Positions 11,305-21,341 of a stretch of 55,000 nt of DNA are shown one piece after another. The stretch comes from Bacillus amyloliquefaciens DSM 7 = ATCC 23350. GTDB taxonomy: Bacteria > Bacillota > Bacilli > Bacillales > Bacillaceae. A program made the translations under genes and the position numbers. The first letter of the stretch is position 1, and each line of letters starts with the position of its first letter. The notes under the pieces were generated by a model. That model was not told the DNA's origin. It saw only the letters and a list, made by a program, of their open reading frames with translations, and made no database searches. The DNA is taken from positions 37,501 to 92,500 of the forward strand of contig NC_014551.1 in the NCBI RefSeq assembly GCF_000196735.1. Reading direction: 5' to 3'.

Positions 11305-12072
11305 ATGCTTTTTGATACACATGCGCACTTAAACGCCGAGCAATTCGACACAGATCTTGAGGAAGTCATTGCTCGTGCAAAGGCTGAAAAGGTTGAACGA
11401 ATTGTCGTTGTCGGATTCGACAAACCCACTATCACGCGGGCGATGGAACTGATTGAGGAATATCACTTTATATACGCTGCGATCGGCTGGCATCCGGTAG
11501 ATGCAATCGACATGACAGAAGAAGATTTAACGTGGATTAAGGAACTGTCCTCTCACGAAAAAGTCGTGGCAATCGGAGAAATGGGCCTTGATTATCACTG
11601 GGACAAATCACCAAAGGATATTCAAAAAGAGGTGTTCCGAAAACAAATCGCGCTCGCCAAGGAAGTGAACCTTCCAATCATCATTCACAATCGCGATGCA
11701 ACGGAAGATGTTGTCACGATTTTGAAAGAAGAGGGGGCTGAAGAAGTCGGCGGTATTATGCACTGCTTTACGGGCAGCGCGGAGGTTGCGCGGCAGTGTA
11801 TGGATATGAATTTCTATATCTCATTCGGCGGACCGGTCACCTTCAAAAATGCGAAGAAACCAAAAGAAGTGGCAAAGGAAATTCCGAATGACCGCTTGCT
11901 GATTGAAACGGACTGCCCTTTCCTGACACCGCATCCTTTCCGCGGCAAACGGAATGAGCCAAGCTACGTGAAATATGTTGCGGAACAGCTCGCTGAATTA
12001 AAAGGACTGACGTATGAAGAAATTGCTTCGATTACAACTGAAAATGCAAAAAGACTTTTCCGCATGAACTGA
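11305..12072 (+). CDS. yabD: YabD, TatD-family metal-dependent DNase
   Basis: A 255-residue TIM-barrel metallohydrolase of the TatD family (3'-5' DNase or D-aminoacyl-tRNA deacylase-like activities are known in it). Metal ligands are H6 and H8 in DTHAHL, a glutamate in IGEMGLDYHWD, histidines in PIIIHNRDA and HCFTGS, and an aspartate in ETDCPFL. Two ATGs stand in tandem at 11302 and 11305. The second gives the known length and 8-nt spacing from AAGGAG. It is close behind metS, as in many Firmicutes. Confidence 0.93.
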   Translation: MLFDTHAHLNAEQFDTDLEEVIARAKAEKVERIVVVGFDKPTITRAMELIEEYHFIYAAIGWHPVDAIDMTEEDLTWIKELSSHEKVVAIGEMGLDYHWDKSPKDIQKEVFRKQIALAKEVNLPIIIHNRDATEDVVTILKEEGAEEVGGIMHCFTGSAEVARQCMDMNFYISFGGPVTFKNAKKPKEVAKEIPNDRLLIETDCPFLTPHPFRGKRNEPSYVKYVAEQLAELKGLTYEEIASITTENAKRLFRMN

Positions 12073-12249
12073 CAGAATGCGCTGTCGTAACGTGTAAAGG
12101 CTTGTCCGATTCAGAGGATATATCAAACAGTTCTACAAGCTTCCTTCTTCTCATAAGATAGGTTGTCGATATCTCTTTCTTCCTTTTTTTGCTTTGTTTT
12201 TGCATAATGAGGGATACGCTGAAGGTTTTTGATCTTCGAGATGGGAGGG

Positions 12250-12278
12250 TTGACAGCATTTTAGATACTCTATATAAT
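12250..12278 (+). promoter_or_regulatory. Perfect-consensus sigma-A promoter of yabE
   Basis: TTGACA (12250-12255), 17 bp, TATAAT (12273-12278), which is full consensus. It predicts a transcript start near 12285, only a few bases before the ribosome site AAGGAGG (12291-12297), and so excludes starts upstream of it for this transcript. Confidence 0.88.
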
Positions 12279-12317
12279 CTCTCCGAGGAGAAGGAGGCGT
12301 TTTTCATCACACAAAAA

Positions 12318-13526
12318 ATGAAAAAACTGTTTTCCGTAAAGCTTGGTAAAAGCAAGGTTATTCTTATTGCAGCTATTATTCTGCTGGGAGGAACCGGGAC
12401 TGCATACGGGGCGCATGAGCTCTCAAAACAATCAGTCTCTGTTTCCATCAACGGCAAGAAAAAGCAAATACGCACTCATGCAAAAACAGTTGGGGAACTT
12501 CTGGAAGATTTACATATAAAGACGAGAAATGAAGACCGGATTACCCCCTCTAAGCAGACAGCATTGGCAGACAACATGAATGTCGTGTATGAAGCTGCAA
12601 AGCAGATCCGCGTGACAAGAGGCGGAGAAGAAAAGACTTTATGGTCAACGGCAAAAACAGTCGGCGCATTTCTAGACGAACAGCATACACCTGTGAATCA
12701 GCACGATAAAATAGATCCGGCAGCAGATACGAAAGTGACAAACGGCATGAAAGTCACGGTAGATCCGGCTTTTCAGGTCACTGTAAATGATGCGGGAAAG
12801 AAAAAGAAAATATGGACGACTTCGACTACGGTCGCTGACTTTTTAACGCAGCATAAGATGGACATGAAAGACGAAGATAAAGTAAAACCGGCATTACACG
12901 AAAAGCTCACAAAAGATCAAGCCGGCATACAAATCACTCGTATCGAAAAAGTCACCGATGTAGTTGAGGAAAAAATAGCGTATCAAGTGAAAGAAAAAGA
13001 AGATGCGTCACTCGACAGCGGGGAAGAAAAGATCGTTCAAAAAGGAAAAGAAGGCAAGCTTAAAAAGCATTTTCATGTTGTTAAAGAAAATGGAAAAGAA
13101 GTATCGAGAAAGCTTGTTAAAGAAGAAACATCTGAAAAAAGCAAAGACCAGATCATTGCGGTCGGCACAAAGCGGCACAGTCCCAAGATTGAGCAGCTCA
13201 GTGCAAAGGCATCTTCGGGCGAAGCCGGATCTTCCGGTAAAGTGATTACCGTGTCTTCCACGGCATATACCGCAAGCTGCAGCGGCTGTTCCGGCCATAC
13301 GGCTACAGGCGTTAACCTGACAAGTAATCCGAATGCCAAAGTCATTGCGGTAGACCCAAGCGTCATTCCGCTCGGCACAAGAGTCCACGTAGACGGATAT
13401 GGGGACGCTGTGGCCGCTGACACAGGCTCGGCCATTAAAGGAAGACGGATTGATGTCTTTTTCCCTGAAAAATCTTCGGCTTACCGCTGGGGGAAAAAAC
13501 AGGTCAAAATAAAAATCTTAAATTAA
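12318..13526 (+). CDS. yabE: YabE, cell-wall protein with DUF348, G5 and 3D domains
   Basis: A 402-residue exported protein (from ATG 12318) related to resuscitation-promoting factors. An N-terminal signal or anchor (VILIAAIILLGGTGTAYGA) is followed by three DUF348 repeats (about residues 35-210, each with KTVGELL/KTVGAFL/TTVADFL), a G5 domain and a C-terminal 3D domain (TAYTASCSGCSGHTATG to IKGRRIDVFF) with its conserved aspartates. It is probably a wall-remodelling enzyme, with the 3D domain resembling lytic transglycosylases. The start is uncertain. The strong ribosome site AAGGAGG lies 20 nt before the ATG but 8 nt before an in-frame ATC at 12306. Longer upstream readings start before the promoter. 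Confidence 0.85.
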   Translation: MKKLFSVKLGKSKVILIAAIILLGGTGTAYGAHELSKQSVSVSINGKKKQIRTHAKTVGELLEDLHIKTRNEDRITPSKQTALADNMNVVYEAAKQIRVTRGGEEKTLWSTAKTVGAFLDEQHTPVNQHDKIDPAADTKVTNGMKVTVDPAFQVTVNDAGKKKKIWTTSTTVADFLTQHKMDMKDEDKVKPALHEKLTKDQAGIQITRIEKVTDVVEEKIAYQVKEKEDASLDSGEEKIVQKGKEGKLKKHFHVVKENGKEVSRKLVKEETSEKSKDQIIAVGTKRHSPKIEQLSAKASSGEAGSSGKVITVSSTAYTASCSGCSGHTATGVNLTSNPNAKVIAVDPSVIPLGTRVHVDGYGDAVAADTGSAIKGRRIDVFFPEKSSAYRWGKKQVKIKILN

Positions 13527-13538
13527 TTCCGATTCATT

Positions 13539-13567
13539 CAGAGGGTTTTGCGCCCTCTGTTTTTTTC
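13539..13567 (+). terminator. Terminator after yabE
   Basis: Stem CAGAGGG (13539-13545) with CCCTCTG (13553-13559), a 7-nt loop and seven T residues. It has no T run on the other strand, so it would not stop an antisense transcript. Confidence 0.88.
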
Positions 13568-13575
13568 GTTATAAT
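13548..13575 (+). promoter_or_regulatory. Possible rnmV promoter overlapping the yabE terminator
   Basis: TTGCGC (13548-13553), 16 bp, TATAAT (13570-13575). The -35 lies in the loop and right arm of the yabE terminator. Confidence 0.45.
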
Positions 13576-13601
13576 AGGTAAAGTGTATTTTCAGTATATT
13601 A

Positions 13602-13626
13602 GACGTGACATGTAAGCAAAGGTTTC
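13602..13626 (-). promoter_or_regulatory. ECF sigma (X/M-type) promoter for a yabE antisense RNA
   Basis: On the minus strand the motif is CGAAAC, 16 bp, CGTC, with GAAAC complementary to 13626-13622 and CGTC to 13605-13602. This is the ECF promoter pattern. It points into the 3' end of yabE. In B. subtilis a sigma-X/sigma-M antisense RNA to yabE has been described from this interval, so the site is probably its equivalent. Confidence 0.72.
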
Positions 13627-13660
13627 GTTTTGGATATAAAAAGTTTTTTTGGAGGAAGTA

Positions 13661-15110
<1,450 letters not shown>

Positions 15111-15116
15111 TTGCGT

Positions 15117-15145
15117 CACCACTTGGACTGCCGCTACATAGGCTA
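15117..15145 (+). promoter_or_regulatory. Possible sigma-K promoter of yabG
   Basis: CAC (15117-15119), 17 bp, CATAGGCTA (15137-15145), fitting the sigma-K pattern AC-16/17-CATAnnnTA. The yabG of B. subtilis is sigma-K dependent. The distance to the start codon is about 120 bp. Confidence 0.5.
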
Positions 15146-15268
15146 GAGAAGAACCTTATTCATTCAACTGCAAGAAAAGCTTGAAACATCAAGCGCCGCA
15201 GCGGAAAGAGGTGCATTTGATAAGGCTTCTTTCATGATGAGGCTTAGTCTATTTGTGGAGTGGGTAAT

Positions 15269-16144
15269 GTGCAATTTCAAATAGGAGATATGGTAGCCAG
15301 GAAATCCTATCAAATGGATGTTTTATTTCGCATTATCGGCATAGAGCAAACAAGCAAAGGAAATTCAATTGCCATCCTGCATGGTGACGAAGTCAGATTG
15401 ATTGCGGATGCTGATTTTTCTGATTTAGAGCCTGTAAGAAAAGACGAACAGGCCGTGAGAAAGCAGAAAGATGAAAGCAGGATGAATGAATCTCTCGAGC
15501 TGCTCCGCCAGGATTATAAGCTGCTTCGGGAAAAACAGGAATATTACGCGACAAATCAATATCAGCATCAGGAGCACTACTTTCATATGCCCGGCAAGGT
15601 ATTGCATCTGGACGGCGATGAGGCTTATTTGAAAAAGTGCCTGAACTTTTACGAAAAAATCGGTGTGCCTGTATACGGGATTCATTGCCATGAGAAAAAA
15701 ATGGCGGCCTCAATAGAGGAGCTGCTCGACAAATACCGGCCGGATATTTTAGTCATCACCGGTCACGATGCTTATTCCAAGCATAAGGGAGGCGTGAACG
15801 ATTTAAGCGCCTACAGGCATTCCAAACATTTTGTCGAAACCGTTCAACGAGCGAGGCGGAAAGTCCCTCACTTGGACCAGCTGGTGATATTCGCGGGTGC
15901 CTGCCAATCCCATTTCGAGTCTTTAATCAGAGCGGGTGCGAATTTTGCAAGTTCACCGTCACGCGTCAACATCCATGCGCTTGACCCGGTCTATATTGTC
16001 GCAAAAATCAGCTTCACTCCGTTTATGGAGCGGATCAATGTGTGGGATGTCCTGAGAAACACTCTGACACGAGAGAAAGGGCTGGGAGGAATTGAAACGA
16101 AAGGTGTGCTGCGTGTCGGTATGCCGTATAAATCAAATGGATGA
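15269..16144 (+). CDS. yabG: Sporulation-specific protease YabG
   Basis: A 291-residue cysteine protease made late in the mother cell. It processes spore coat proteins such as SpoIVA, YeeK and SafA before Tgl cross-links them. Candidate catalytic residues are His166/His172 (ITGHDAYSKH) and Cys212 (FAGACQSHFES), in a clan CD-like arrangement. The start taken is GTG 15269, 8 nt after GGAG. An in-frame GTG at 15260 overlaps that site. A terminator follows. Confidence 0.93.
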   Translation: MQFQIGDMVARKSYQMDVLFRIIGIEQTSKGNSIAILHGDEVRLIADADFSDLEPVRKDEQAVRKQKDESRMNESLELLRQDYKLLREKQEYYATNQYQHQEHYFHMPGKVLHLDGDEAYLKKCLNFYEKIGVPVYGIHCHEKKMAASIEELLDKYRPDILVITGHDAYSKHKGGVNDLSAYRHSKHFVETVQRARRKVPHLDQLVIFAGACQSHFESLIRAGANFASSPSRVNIHALDPVYIVAKISFTPFMERINVWDVLRNTLTREKGLGGIETKGVLRVGMPYKSNG

Positions 16145-16150
16145 GTGAAA

Positions 16151-16185
16151 AACCCGCATAAATTTCGCTATGCGGGTTAATTATT
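16151..16185 (+). terminator. Terminator after yabG
   Basis: A 10-bp stem AACCCGCATA (16151-16160) with TATGCGGGTT (16169-16178). The T tract is broken (AATTATTTT), so efficiency may be moderate. Confidence 0.7.
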
Positions 16186-16263
16186 TTACATATTGATACA
16201 TAAATTACCGGAACTTGCGAAAAATAACGTAGAAATCAATAGAATTTTGTCAAAATAATTTTG

Positions 16264-16293
16264 TTGACAATGACTTGATAACGTTGATGTAAT
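16264..16293 (+). promoter_or_regulatory. Upstream veg promoter
   Basis: TTGACA (16264-16269), 18 bp, TGTAAT (16288-16293). It lies 35-40 bp upstream of the main veg promoter, giving a tandem arrangement. Confidence 0.6.
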
Positions 16294-16304
16294 TTAAATT
16301 TTAT

Positions 16305-16333
16305 TTGACAAAATTGGGCTCTTGTTGTACAAT
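16305..16333 (+). promoter_or_regulatory. Main veg promoter
   Basis: TTGACA (16305-16310), 17 bp, TACAAT (16328-16333), matching the well-known strong sigma-A veg promoter of B. subtilis, with AT-rich DNA upstream. Confidence 0.92.
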
Positions 16334-16354
16334 AAATGTAGTGAGGTGGATGCA

Positions 16355-16615
16355 ATGGCGAAGACGTTGTCCGATATAAAAAGATCGCTTGATGGGAATT
16401 TAGGTAAACGGCTTACGTTAAAAGCAAACGGCGGCCGCCGAAAAACGATTGAGCGTTCGGGCATTTTAGCTGAGACGTACCCTTCTGTTTTTGTGATACA
16501 ACTAGATCAAGACGAGAACTCGTTTGAAAGAGTTTCATACAGTTATGCTGATATTCTTACTGAGACTGTTGAATTGACATTCAATGATGATGCGGCAAGC
16601 TCAGTAGCATTTTAA
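16355..16615 (+). CDS. veg: Veg protein
   Basis: An 86-residue highly expressed small protein ([19 protein letters not shown]...), the same length as B. subtilis Veg. In that species it stimulates biofilm matrix gene expression by antagonising SinR, by a route not fully settled. Its central part is a small beta-rich fold ([24 protein letters not shown]). The ATG follows GAGGTGG by 4-5 nt. The gene stands alone between tandem promoters and a terminator. Confidence 0.95.
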
Positions 16616-16616
16616 T

Positions 16617-16650
16617 GGGCAGTGAACCTTTTGTTTACTGCTTTTTGTTT
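16617..16650 (+). terminator. Terminator after veg
   Basis: GGCAGTGAA (about 16618-16626) pairs with TTTACTGC (16634-16641, one G-T pair), followed by TTTTTGTTTT. Confidence 0.78.
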
Positions 16651-16777
16651 TGCCTTCTAAAGCTCTTCTAATTATTCCCTCGAAAGTTTCAGCCGATTAA
16701 ACGGAAGCTATAGATGTCACATGTTTTATCGTGGCGTGCACGAATGGTGATCAATTCTATAAAAGGGGTTGTTTCGT

Positions 16778-16963
16778 TTGGGCAGACGTCGTGGAGTTAT
16801 GTCAGATGAGTTCAAATATGAGCTGGCAAAGGACCTTGGTTTTTACGATACGGTGAAAAACGAGGGCTGGGGAGGCATTCGGGCGCGCGATGCCGGGAAT
16901 ATGGTAAAGCGCGCAATCGAGATTGCCGAACAGCAGATGGCGGCTCAGAACCAAAATAACCGA
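16778..16963 (+). CDS. sspF: Small acid-soluble spore protein SspF (alpha/beta-type)
   Basis: A 61- or 62-residue alpha/beta-type SASP that coats DNA in the forespore. The family core is clear: [14 protein letters not shown], then [25 protein letters not shown]. It includes the conserved Gly-rich GPR-like segment region and a Gln/Asn-rich tail. The start is TTG 16778, with AAAAGGGG 9 nt upstream. Another TTG at 16769 touches that site and is rejected. The C terminus ends NQNNR before TAA at 16964-16966. Confidence 0.92.
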
Positions 16964-16975
16964 TAATGCAGTGGC

Positions 16976-17006
16976 CCGGGGGACAATCCGTTCCCCGGTT
17001 TTTTTC
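16976..17006 (+). terminator. Terminator after sspF
   Basis: CCGGGGGA (16976-16983) pairs with TTCCCCGG (16991-16998), with a 7-nt loop and an eight-T run. Confidence 0.85.
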
Positions 17007-17110
17007 TATCGGCTGTCAAAATCAGCGCCAATTTCGGATAAGTACCTCCGGGTCTCCAAATGTGATACAATGTTCATACTTATGTTTAGATGGAGAAGTA
17101 GGTGAAAGCT

Positions 17111-17980
17111 ATGCGTATTTTAGAAAAAGCGCCGGCCAAAATCAATCTGTCCCTCGATGTAACGAGTAAACGCCCGGATGGTTATCATGAAGTGGAGATG
17201 ATCATGACGACAATTGATTTGGCAGATCGGATTGAACTGACAGAACTGCCCGAAAACGTGATCAGAGTGGCGTCGCATAATCGCTTTGTTCCCGATGATC
17301 AGCGGAATCTGGCTTATCAGGCAGCCAAACTGCTCAAAGAACGGTACCAAGTCAAAAAAGGCGTTTCTATTATGATTACAAAAGTGATACCTGTAGCAGC
17401 AGGGCTTGCCGGCGGAAGCAGCGATGCAGCAGCCACGCTCAGAGGGCTGAACAGACTCTGGGATTTAAAGCTTTCTGTTGAAGAGCTCGCGGAGCTTGGG
17501 GCTGAAATCGGTTCAGACGTGTCCTTCTGTGTATACGGCGGAACTGCCCTGGCAACAGGACGCGGTGAGAAGATCAGGCATATCAGTGCTCCGCCTCATT
17601 GCTGGGTCGTGCTTGCCAAACCGACGATTGGGGTATCGACTGCCGAAGTGTACCGCCGGCTGAACTTGCAGCAGGTTCGGCATCCGGATGTACAAGCGAT
17701 GATTGACGCAATTGAAGAAAAAAGTTTCCAAAAGGTTTGCGGACAATTAGGAAACGTATTGGAATCGGTTACGCTCAACCTTCATCCCGAGGTGGCGATG
17801 ATTAAAAATCAAATGAAACGCTTCGGCGCTGACGCGGTGTTAATGAGCGGAAGCGGACCGACTGTATTCGGTTTGGTTCAATACGAATCAAAGGTGCAGC
17901 GGATTTATAACGGGTTAAGAGGTTTCTGTGATCAGGTGTACGCGGTGCGGATGATCGGCGAACAGAATGCTCTTGATTAA
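17111..17980 (+). CDS. ispE: 4-diphosphocytidyl-2-C-methylerythritol kinase
   Basis: A 289-residue GHMP kinase of the MEP isoprenoid pathway that phosphorylates CDP-ME at its 2-hydroxyl. The substrate lysine region [11 protein letters not shown] is at 8-18. The Gly-rich ATP loop [16 protein letters not shown] lies near 95-110 and the C-terminal [10 protein letters not shown] motif is present. The start taken is ATG 17111, after AGGTGAAAG, rather than GTG 17102, because it gives the B. subtilis length. Expression from a promoter near 17070 is likely. Confidence 0.95.
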   Translation: MRILEKAPAKINLSLDVTSKRPDGYHEVEMIMTTIDLADRIELTELPENVIRVASHNRFVPDDQRNLAYQAAKLLKERYQVKKGVSIMITKVIPVAAGLAGGSSDAAATLRGLNRLWDLKLSVEELAELGAEIGSDVSFCVYGGTALATGRGEKIRHISAPPHCWVVLAKPTIGVSTAEVYRRLNLQQVRHPDVQAMIDAIEEKSFQKVCGQLGNVLESVTLNLHPEVAMIKNQMKRFGADAVLMSGSGPTVFGLVQYESKVQRIYNGLRGFCDQVYAVRMIGEQNALD

Positions 17981-18022
17981 ATCCGTATGTTAAGTTATAT
18001 TATTTTTAAATTATTCGGATTT
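17979..18022. promoter_or_regulatory. Pair of inverted PurBoxes upstream of purR
   Basis: The minus strand at 18022-18010 reads AAATCCGAATAAT, 12 of 13 matches to AWWWCCGAACWWT. The plus strand at 17979-17991 reads AAATCCGTATGTT, 10 of 13. They face each other across an 18-bp gap, close to the usual PurR operator layout, and the first overlaps the ispE stop. This suggests purR autoregulation. Confidence 0.68.
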
Positions 18023-18035
18023 TGGGGGTAAGTTC

Positions 18036-18893
18036 ATGAAGTTTCGTCGCAGCGGCAGATTGGTGGACTTAACAAATTATTTGTTAACCCATCCGCATGA
18101 ATTAATACCGTTAACGTTTTTCTCAGAACGGTATCAATCAGCAAAGTCATCAATCAGTGAAGATTTAACAATTATTAAACAGACCTTCGAACAGCAAGGC
18201 ATTGGGACGCTGCTTACAGTGCCGGGAGCTGCCGGAGGCGTCAAATATATTCCGAAAGTAAAACAGGCTGAAGCAGAAGCGTTTATACAGGAGCTGGGAC
18301 AGTCTTTAGTAAATCCTGAGCGTATCCTTCCGGGCGGTTATGTATATTTAACGGATATCTTAGGCAAACCTTCTGTCCTCTCTAATGCAGGCAGGCTTTT
18401 TGCTTCCGTTTTTGCGGAGCGGGAGATTGATGTGGTGATGACCGTTGCGACAAAAGGAATCCCTCTTGCTTACGCAGCGGCCAGTTATCTGAACGTTCCG
18501 GTTGTCATCGTACGAAAAGACAATAAAGTGACGGAAGGCTCTACAGTGAGCATCAATTATGTATCAGGGTCGTCTAACCGCATTCAAACAATGTCGCTTG
18601 CGAAAAGAAGTTTGGCCACGGGGTCGAACGTTTTGATTATTGACGACTTTATGAAAGCCGGCGGCACAATTAACGGCATGATCAGCCTGCTTGATGAGTT
18701 TAATGCGAACGTCGCGGGTATAGGCGTCTTGGTTGAAGCTGAGGGAGTGAATGAACGGCTTGTCGATGAATACATGTCGCTGCTTACCCTTTCAACCATC
18801 AACATGAAAGACAAAACGATTGAGATTCAAAACGGCAATTTTCTGCGATTTTTTAAAGAACAGCATTTAAAGAATGGGGAGACAGAAAAATGA
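18036..18893 (+). CDS. purR: Purine operon repressor PurR
   Basis: A 285-residue repressor of purine synthesis and transport genes. An N-terminal winged helix (1-73) precedes a phosphoribosyltransferase-fold effector domain. Its PRPP motif [13 protein letters not shown] (199-211) binds PRPP, which lowers DNA affinity. It is distinct from the LacI-type PurR of E. coli. GGGGGTAAG precedes the ATG. The stop overlaps ridA by 4 bp, and the purR-ridA pair is conserved in Bacillus. Confidence 0.97.
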   Translation: MKFRRSGRLVDLTNYLLTHPHELIPLTFFSERYQSAKSSISEDLTIIKQTFEQQGIGTLLTVPGAAGGVKYIPKVKQAEAEAFIQELGQSLVNPERILPGGYVYLTDILGKPSVLSNAGRLFASVFAEREIDVVMTVATKGIPLAYAAASYLNVPVVIVRKDNKVTEGSTVSINYVSGSSNRIQTMSLAKRSLATGSNVLIIDDFMKAGGTINGMISLLDEFNANVAGIGVLVEAEGVNERLVDEYMSLLTLSTINMKDKTIEIQNGNFLRFFKEQHLKNGETEK

Positions 18894-19270
18894 CAAAAGC
18901 AATCCATACGAAACACGCGCCGGCAGCCATCGGGCCATATTCACAAGGCATCATCGTAAATAACATGTTTTACAGCTCAGGCCAGATTCCTCTTACTGCT
19001 GAAGGAGAAATGGTAAACGGTGATATCACAGAACAAACGCATCAGGTGTTCAGCAATTTAAAGGCCGTCCTCAAAGAAGCGGGTGCTTCTCTCGAAACGG
19101 TTGTAAAAGCAACGGTGTTTATTGCTGACATGGAGCAGTTTGCGGAAGTGAATGAAGTGTACGGACAATACTTTGATGTACATAAGCCGGCAAGGTCTTG
19201 TGTGGAAGTGGCGAGACTGCCGAAAGACGCTCTCGTGGAAATTGAAGTCATTGCGCTGGTGAAATCTTAA
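18890..19270 (+). CDS. ridA: RidA family enamine/imine deaminase (YabJ)
   Basis: A 126-residue YjgF/YER057c/UK114 protein that hydrolyses reactive enamine or imine intermediates. In B. subtilis, YabJ is needed for full PurR function. The trimer-interface catalytic arginine is R102 in KPARSCVEV, with E120 nearby in VEIEV. The N terminus ([11 protein letters not shown]) and SSGQIPL are typical. The ATG lies inside the purR end (ATGA overlap). Confidence 0.95.
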   Translation: MTKAIHTKHAPAAIGPYSQGIIVNNMFYSSGQIPLTAEGEMVNGDITEQTHQVFSNLKAVLKEAGASLETVVKATVFIADMEQFAEVNEVYGQYFDVHKPARSCVEVARLPKDALVEIEVIALVKS

Positions 19271-19278
19271 ATCTCAGA

Positions 19279-19311
19279 AAAGTGGTTCCGGACTCCGGAA
19301 TCACTTTTTTT
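19279..19311 (+). terminator. Terminator after ridA
   Basis: A 13-bp stem (AAAGTGGTTCCGG 19279-19291 with CCGGAATCACTTT 19295-19307, one G-T) with a 3-nt loop and a T run. Confidence 0.9.
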
Positions 19312-19395
19312 ATGCAGTATATGATTCCCGAATATGATTTATCACCTAATTGTGTATGTATATCCTATATTTTCAAAAAAACTTTTTGAAACGTG

Positions 19396-19422
19396 CAGGA
19401 ATTTAAAGAGAATCGTGGAATT
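19396..19422 (+). promoter_or_regulatory. Sigma-H promoter of spoVG
   Basis: CAGGAATTT (from 19396) is followed after about 12 bp by GGAATT (19417-19422), matching the sigma-H pattern RnAGGAwWW-12-GAAT. The DNA just upstream is very AT rich (19330-19390), in line with the AbrB repression known for spoVG. Confidence 0.82.
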
Positions 19423-19465
19423 GTTAGACTAATGCTTTTATATAGGGAAAAGGTGGTGAACTACT

Positions 19466-19759
19466 GTGGAAGTTACTGACGTAAGATTACGCCGCGTGAA
19501 TACCGATGGTCGCATGAGAGCGATTGCATCCATCACGCTGGATCACGAATTTGTCGTACATGATATTCGTGTGATTGATGGAAACAATGGTCTTTTCGTT
19601 GCGATGCCGAGTAAACGCACCCCTGATGGAGAATTCCGCGATATTGCTCATCCTATTAATTCCAGCACGCGGGGCAAGATCCAGGATGCTGTTTTAAATG
19701 AGTACCATCGCTTGGGTGATTCTGAAGCATTAGAATATGAAGAAGCCGGGGCTTCTTAA
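19466..19759 (+). CDS. spoVG: SpoVG regulator
   Basis: A 97-residue conserved protein first known from the stage V (cortex) sporulation block. It has been shown to bind nucleic acid in several Firmicutes. It starts at GTG 19466 with AAGGTGGTG upstream. The N-terminal [19 protein letters not shown] and the [16 protein letters not shown] segment are the family signature. The C terminus is helical and acidic. It is monocistronic, between a sigma-H promoter and a terminator. Confidence 0.97.
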   Translation: MEVTDVRLRRVNTDGRMRAIASITLDHEFVVHDIRVIDGNNGLFVAMPSKRTPDGEFRDIAHPINSSTRGKIQDAVLNEYHRLGDSEALEYEEAGAS

Positions 19760-19772
19760 AATAACAAAATGT

Positions 19773-19823
19773 AAGGACTGCTGATAAAGGCTGACACAAG
19801 GCCTTTTCCGGCAGTCCTTTTTT
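19773..19823 (+). terminator. Terminator after spoVG
   Basis: AAGGACTGC (19773-19781) pairs with GCAGTCCTT (19811-19819), with an inner AAGGC/GCCTT hairpin in the loop, then a T run. Confidence 0.85.
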
Positions 19824-19885
19824 AAATCTGATTTTTCAGTAATAAAGCGATTACATAGAAAATTCTTGCACTTTTTGATGTCTTC

Positions 19886-19914
19886 TTGAAATCAACAGCT
19901 ATTTAGGATATATT
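19886..19914 (+). promoter_or_regulatory. glmU sigma-A promoter
   Basis: TTGAAA (19886-19891), 17 bp, TATATT (19909-19914), about 35 bp upstream of the glmU ATG. Confidence 0.6.
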
Positions 19915-19949
19915 TTTCTATGGATAAAAGGGATATTGGAGGCCATTAA

Positions 19950-21320
19950 ATGGATAAGCGGTTTGCAGTGATTTTAGCTGCCGGAAAAGGAACGAGAATG
20001 AAATCGAAGCTTTATAAGGTCCTTCATCCGGTATGCGGAAAGCCTATGGTAGAGCACGTCGCAGACGAAGCTCTGAAATTATCTTTAGCGAAGCTTGTCA
20101 CCATCGTAGGACACGGCGCCGAAGATGTGAAGAAGCAGCTCGGACAGAAAAGCGATTACGCAATCCAAGCAGAACAGCTCGGTACGGCTCATGCAGTCAA
20201 GCAGGCAAAACCATTTCTTCACGGGGAGAAGGGTGTCACGATCGTTATTTGCGGCGATACACCGCTTCTGACGGCGGAGACGATGGAAGCCATGCTGAAT
20301 GAACATACAAACAAAGGTGCGAAAGCCACGGTTTTAACGGCCGTTGCCGAAGATCCCGCCGGATACGGAAGAATTATCCGCAGCGAAGACGGCGCCGTTC
20401 AAAAAATCGTGGAGCATAAGGATGCTTCGGAGCAAGAACGTCTTGTGAAAGAAATCAACACGGGAACGTACTGTTTTGATAACGAGGCTCTTTTTCGTGT
20501 CATCGAACAGGTTTCGAATGAAAATGCCCAAGGCGAGTATTACCTGCCGGATGTTATCGAAATCCTCAAAGACGAAGGCGAAACTGTTGCCGCTTACCAG
20601 ACTGGTAACTTCCAAGAGACGCTCGGAGTGAATGATAGAGTCGCTCTTTCTCAGGCTGAAATGTATATGAAAGAGCGTATCAACAAACGTCATATGCAAA
20701 ACGGAGTCACTTTAATTGATCCGATGAATACGTACATCTCACCTGACGCACGTATCGGACAAGATACAGTTATTTATCCCGGAACTGTGTTAAAGGGACA
20801 AGCTGAAATCGGCGATGAATGTGTCATCGGCCCTCACACTGAGATAGAGGACAGCTCAATCGGCAGCCGTACTGTGATTAAACAATCCGTTGTCAATCGG
20901 AGCAAAGTTGGGAATGATGTAAATATCGGTCCATTTGCTCACATCAGACCCGATTCTGCAATCGGCAATGAAGTGAAAATCGGCAACTTTGTTGAAATCA
21001 AGAAAACACAATTCGGCGACCGAAGCAAAGCATCTCACTTAAGCTATATCGGTGATGCCGAAGTAGGTACGGACGTGAATCTGGGCTGCGGCTCCATCAC
21101 GGTCAATTATGACGGGAAGAAAAAATATTTAACCAAAATTGAAGACGGCGCTTTTATAGGCTGCAACTCCAATCTGGTAGCTCCTGTTACAGTGGGAGAA
21201 GGCGCGTACGTCGCTGCGGGTTCAACCGTAACAGAAGATGTGCCGGGCGAAGCGCTTGCCATTGCCAGAGCAAGACAAGTAAATAAAGAAGATTATGTGA
21301 AAAACATTCATAAAAAATAA
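19950..21320 (+). CDS. glmU: Bifunctional GlcN-1-P acetyltransferase / GlcNAc-1-P uridyltransferase
   Basis: A 456-residue enzyme making UDP-GlcNAc for peptidoglycan and teichoic acids; it is called gcaD in B. subtilis. The N-terminal pyrophosphorylase domain has LAAGKGTRM (9-17), GTAHAV and the GDTPLL metal-binding aspartate. The C-terminal left-handed beta helix with hexapeptide repeats (about 250-440) carries the acetyltransferase site ([10 protein letters not shown]). The ATG follows TTGGAGG. It is co-transcribed with prs and possibly ctc. Confidence 0.97.
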   Translation: MDKRFAVILAAGKGTRMKSKLYKVLHPVCGKPMVEHVADEALKLSLAKLVTIVGHGAEDVKKQLGQKSDYAIQAEQLGTAHAVKQAKPFLHGEKGVTIVICGDTPLLTAETMEAMLNEHTNKGAKATVLTAVAEDPAGYGRIIRSEDGAVQKIVEHKDASEQERLVKEINTGTYCFDNEALFRVIEQVSNENAQGEYYLPDVIEILKDEGETVAAYQTGNFQETLGVNDRVALSQAEMYMKERINKRHMQNGVTLIDPMNTYISPDARIGQDTVIYPGTVLKGQAEIGDECVIGPHTEIEDSSIGSRTVIKQSVVNRSKVGNDVNIGPFAHIRPDSAIGNEVKIGNFVEIKKTQFGDRSKASHLSYIGDAEVGTDVNLGCGSITVNYDGKKKYLTKIEDGAFIGCNSNLVAPVTVGEGAYVAAGSTVTEDVPGEALAIARARQVNKEDYVKNIHKK

Positions 21321-21341
21321 TCCTAAAATCGGAGGTTTACC

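Noticed and set aside
12189..12317. A 43-residue longer N terminus for YabE
   Set aside because: It would start upstream of the consensus promoter, and the added residues do not form a signal peptide.
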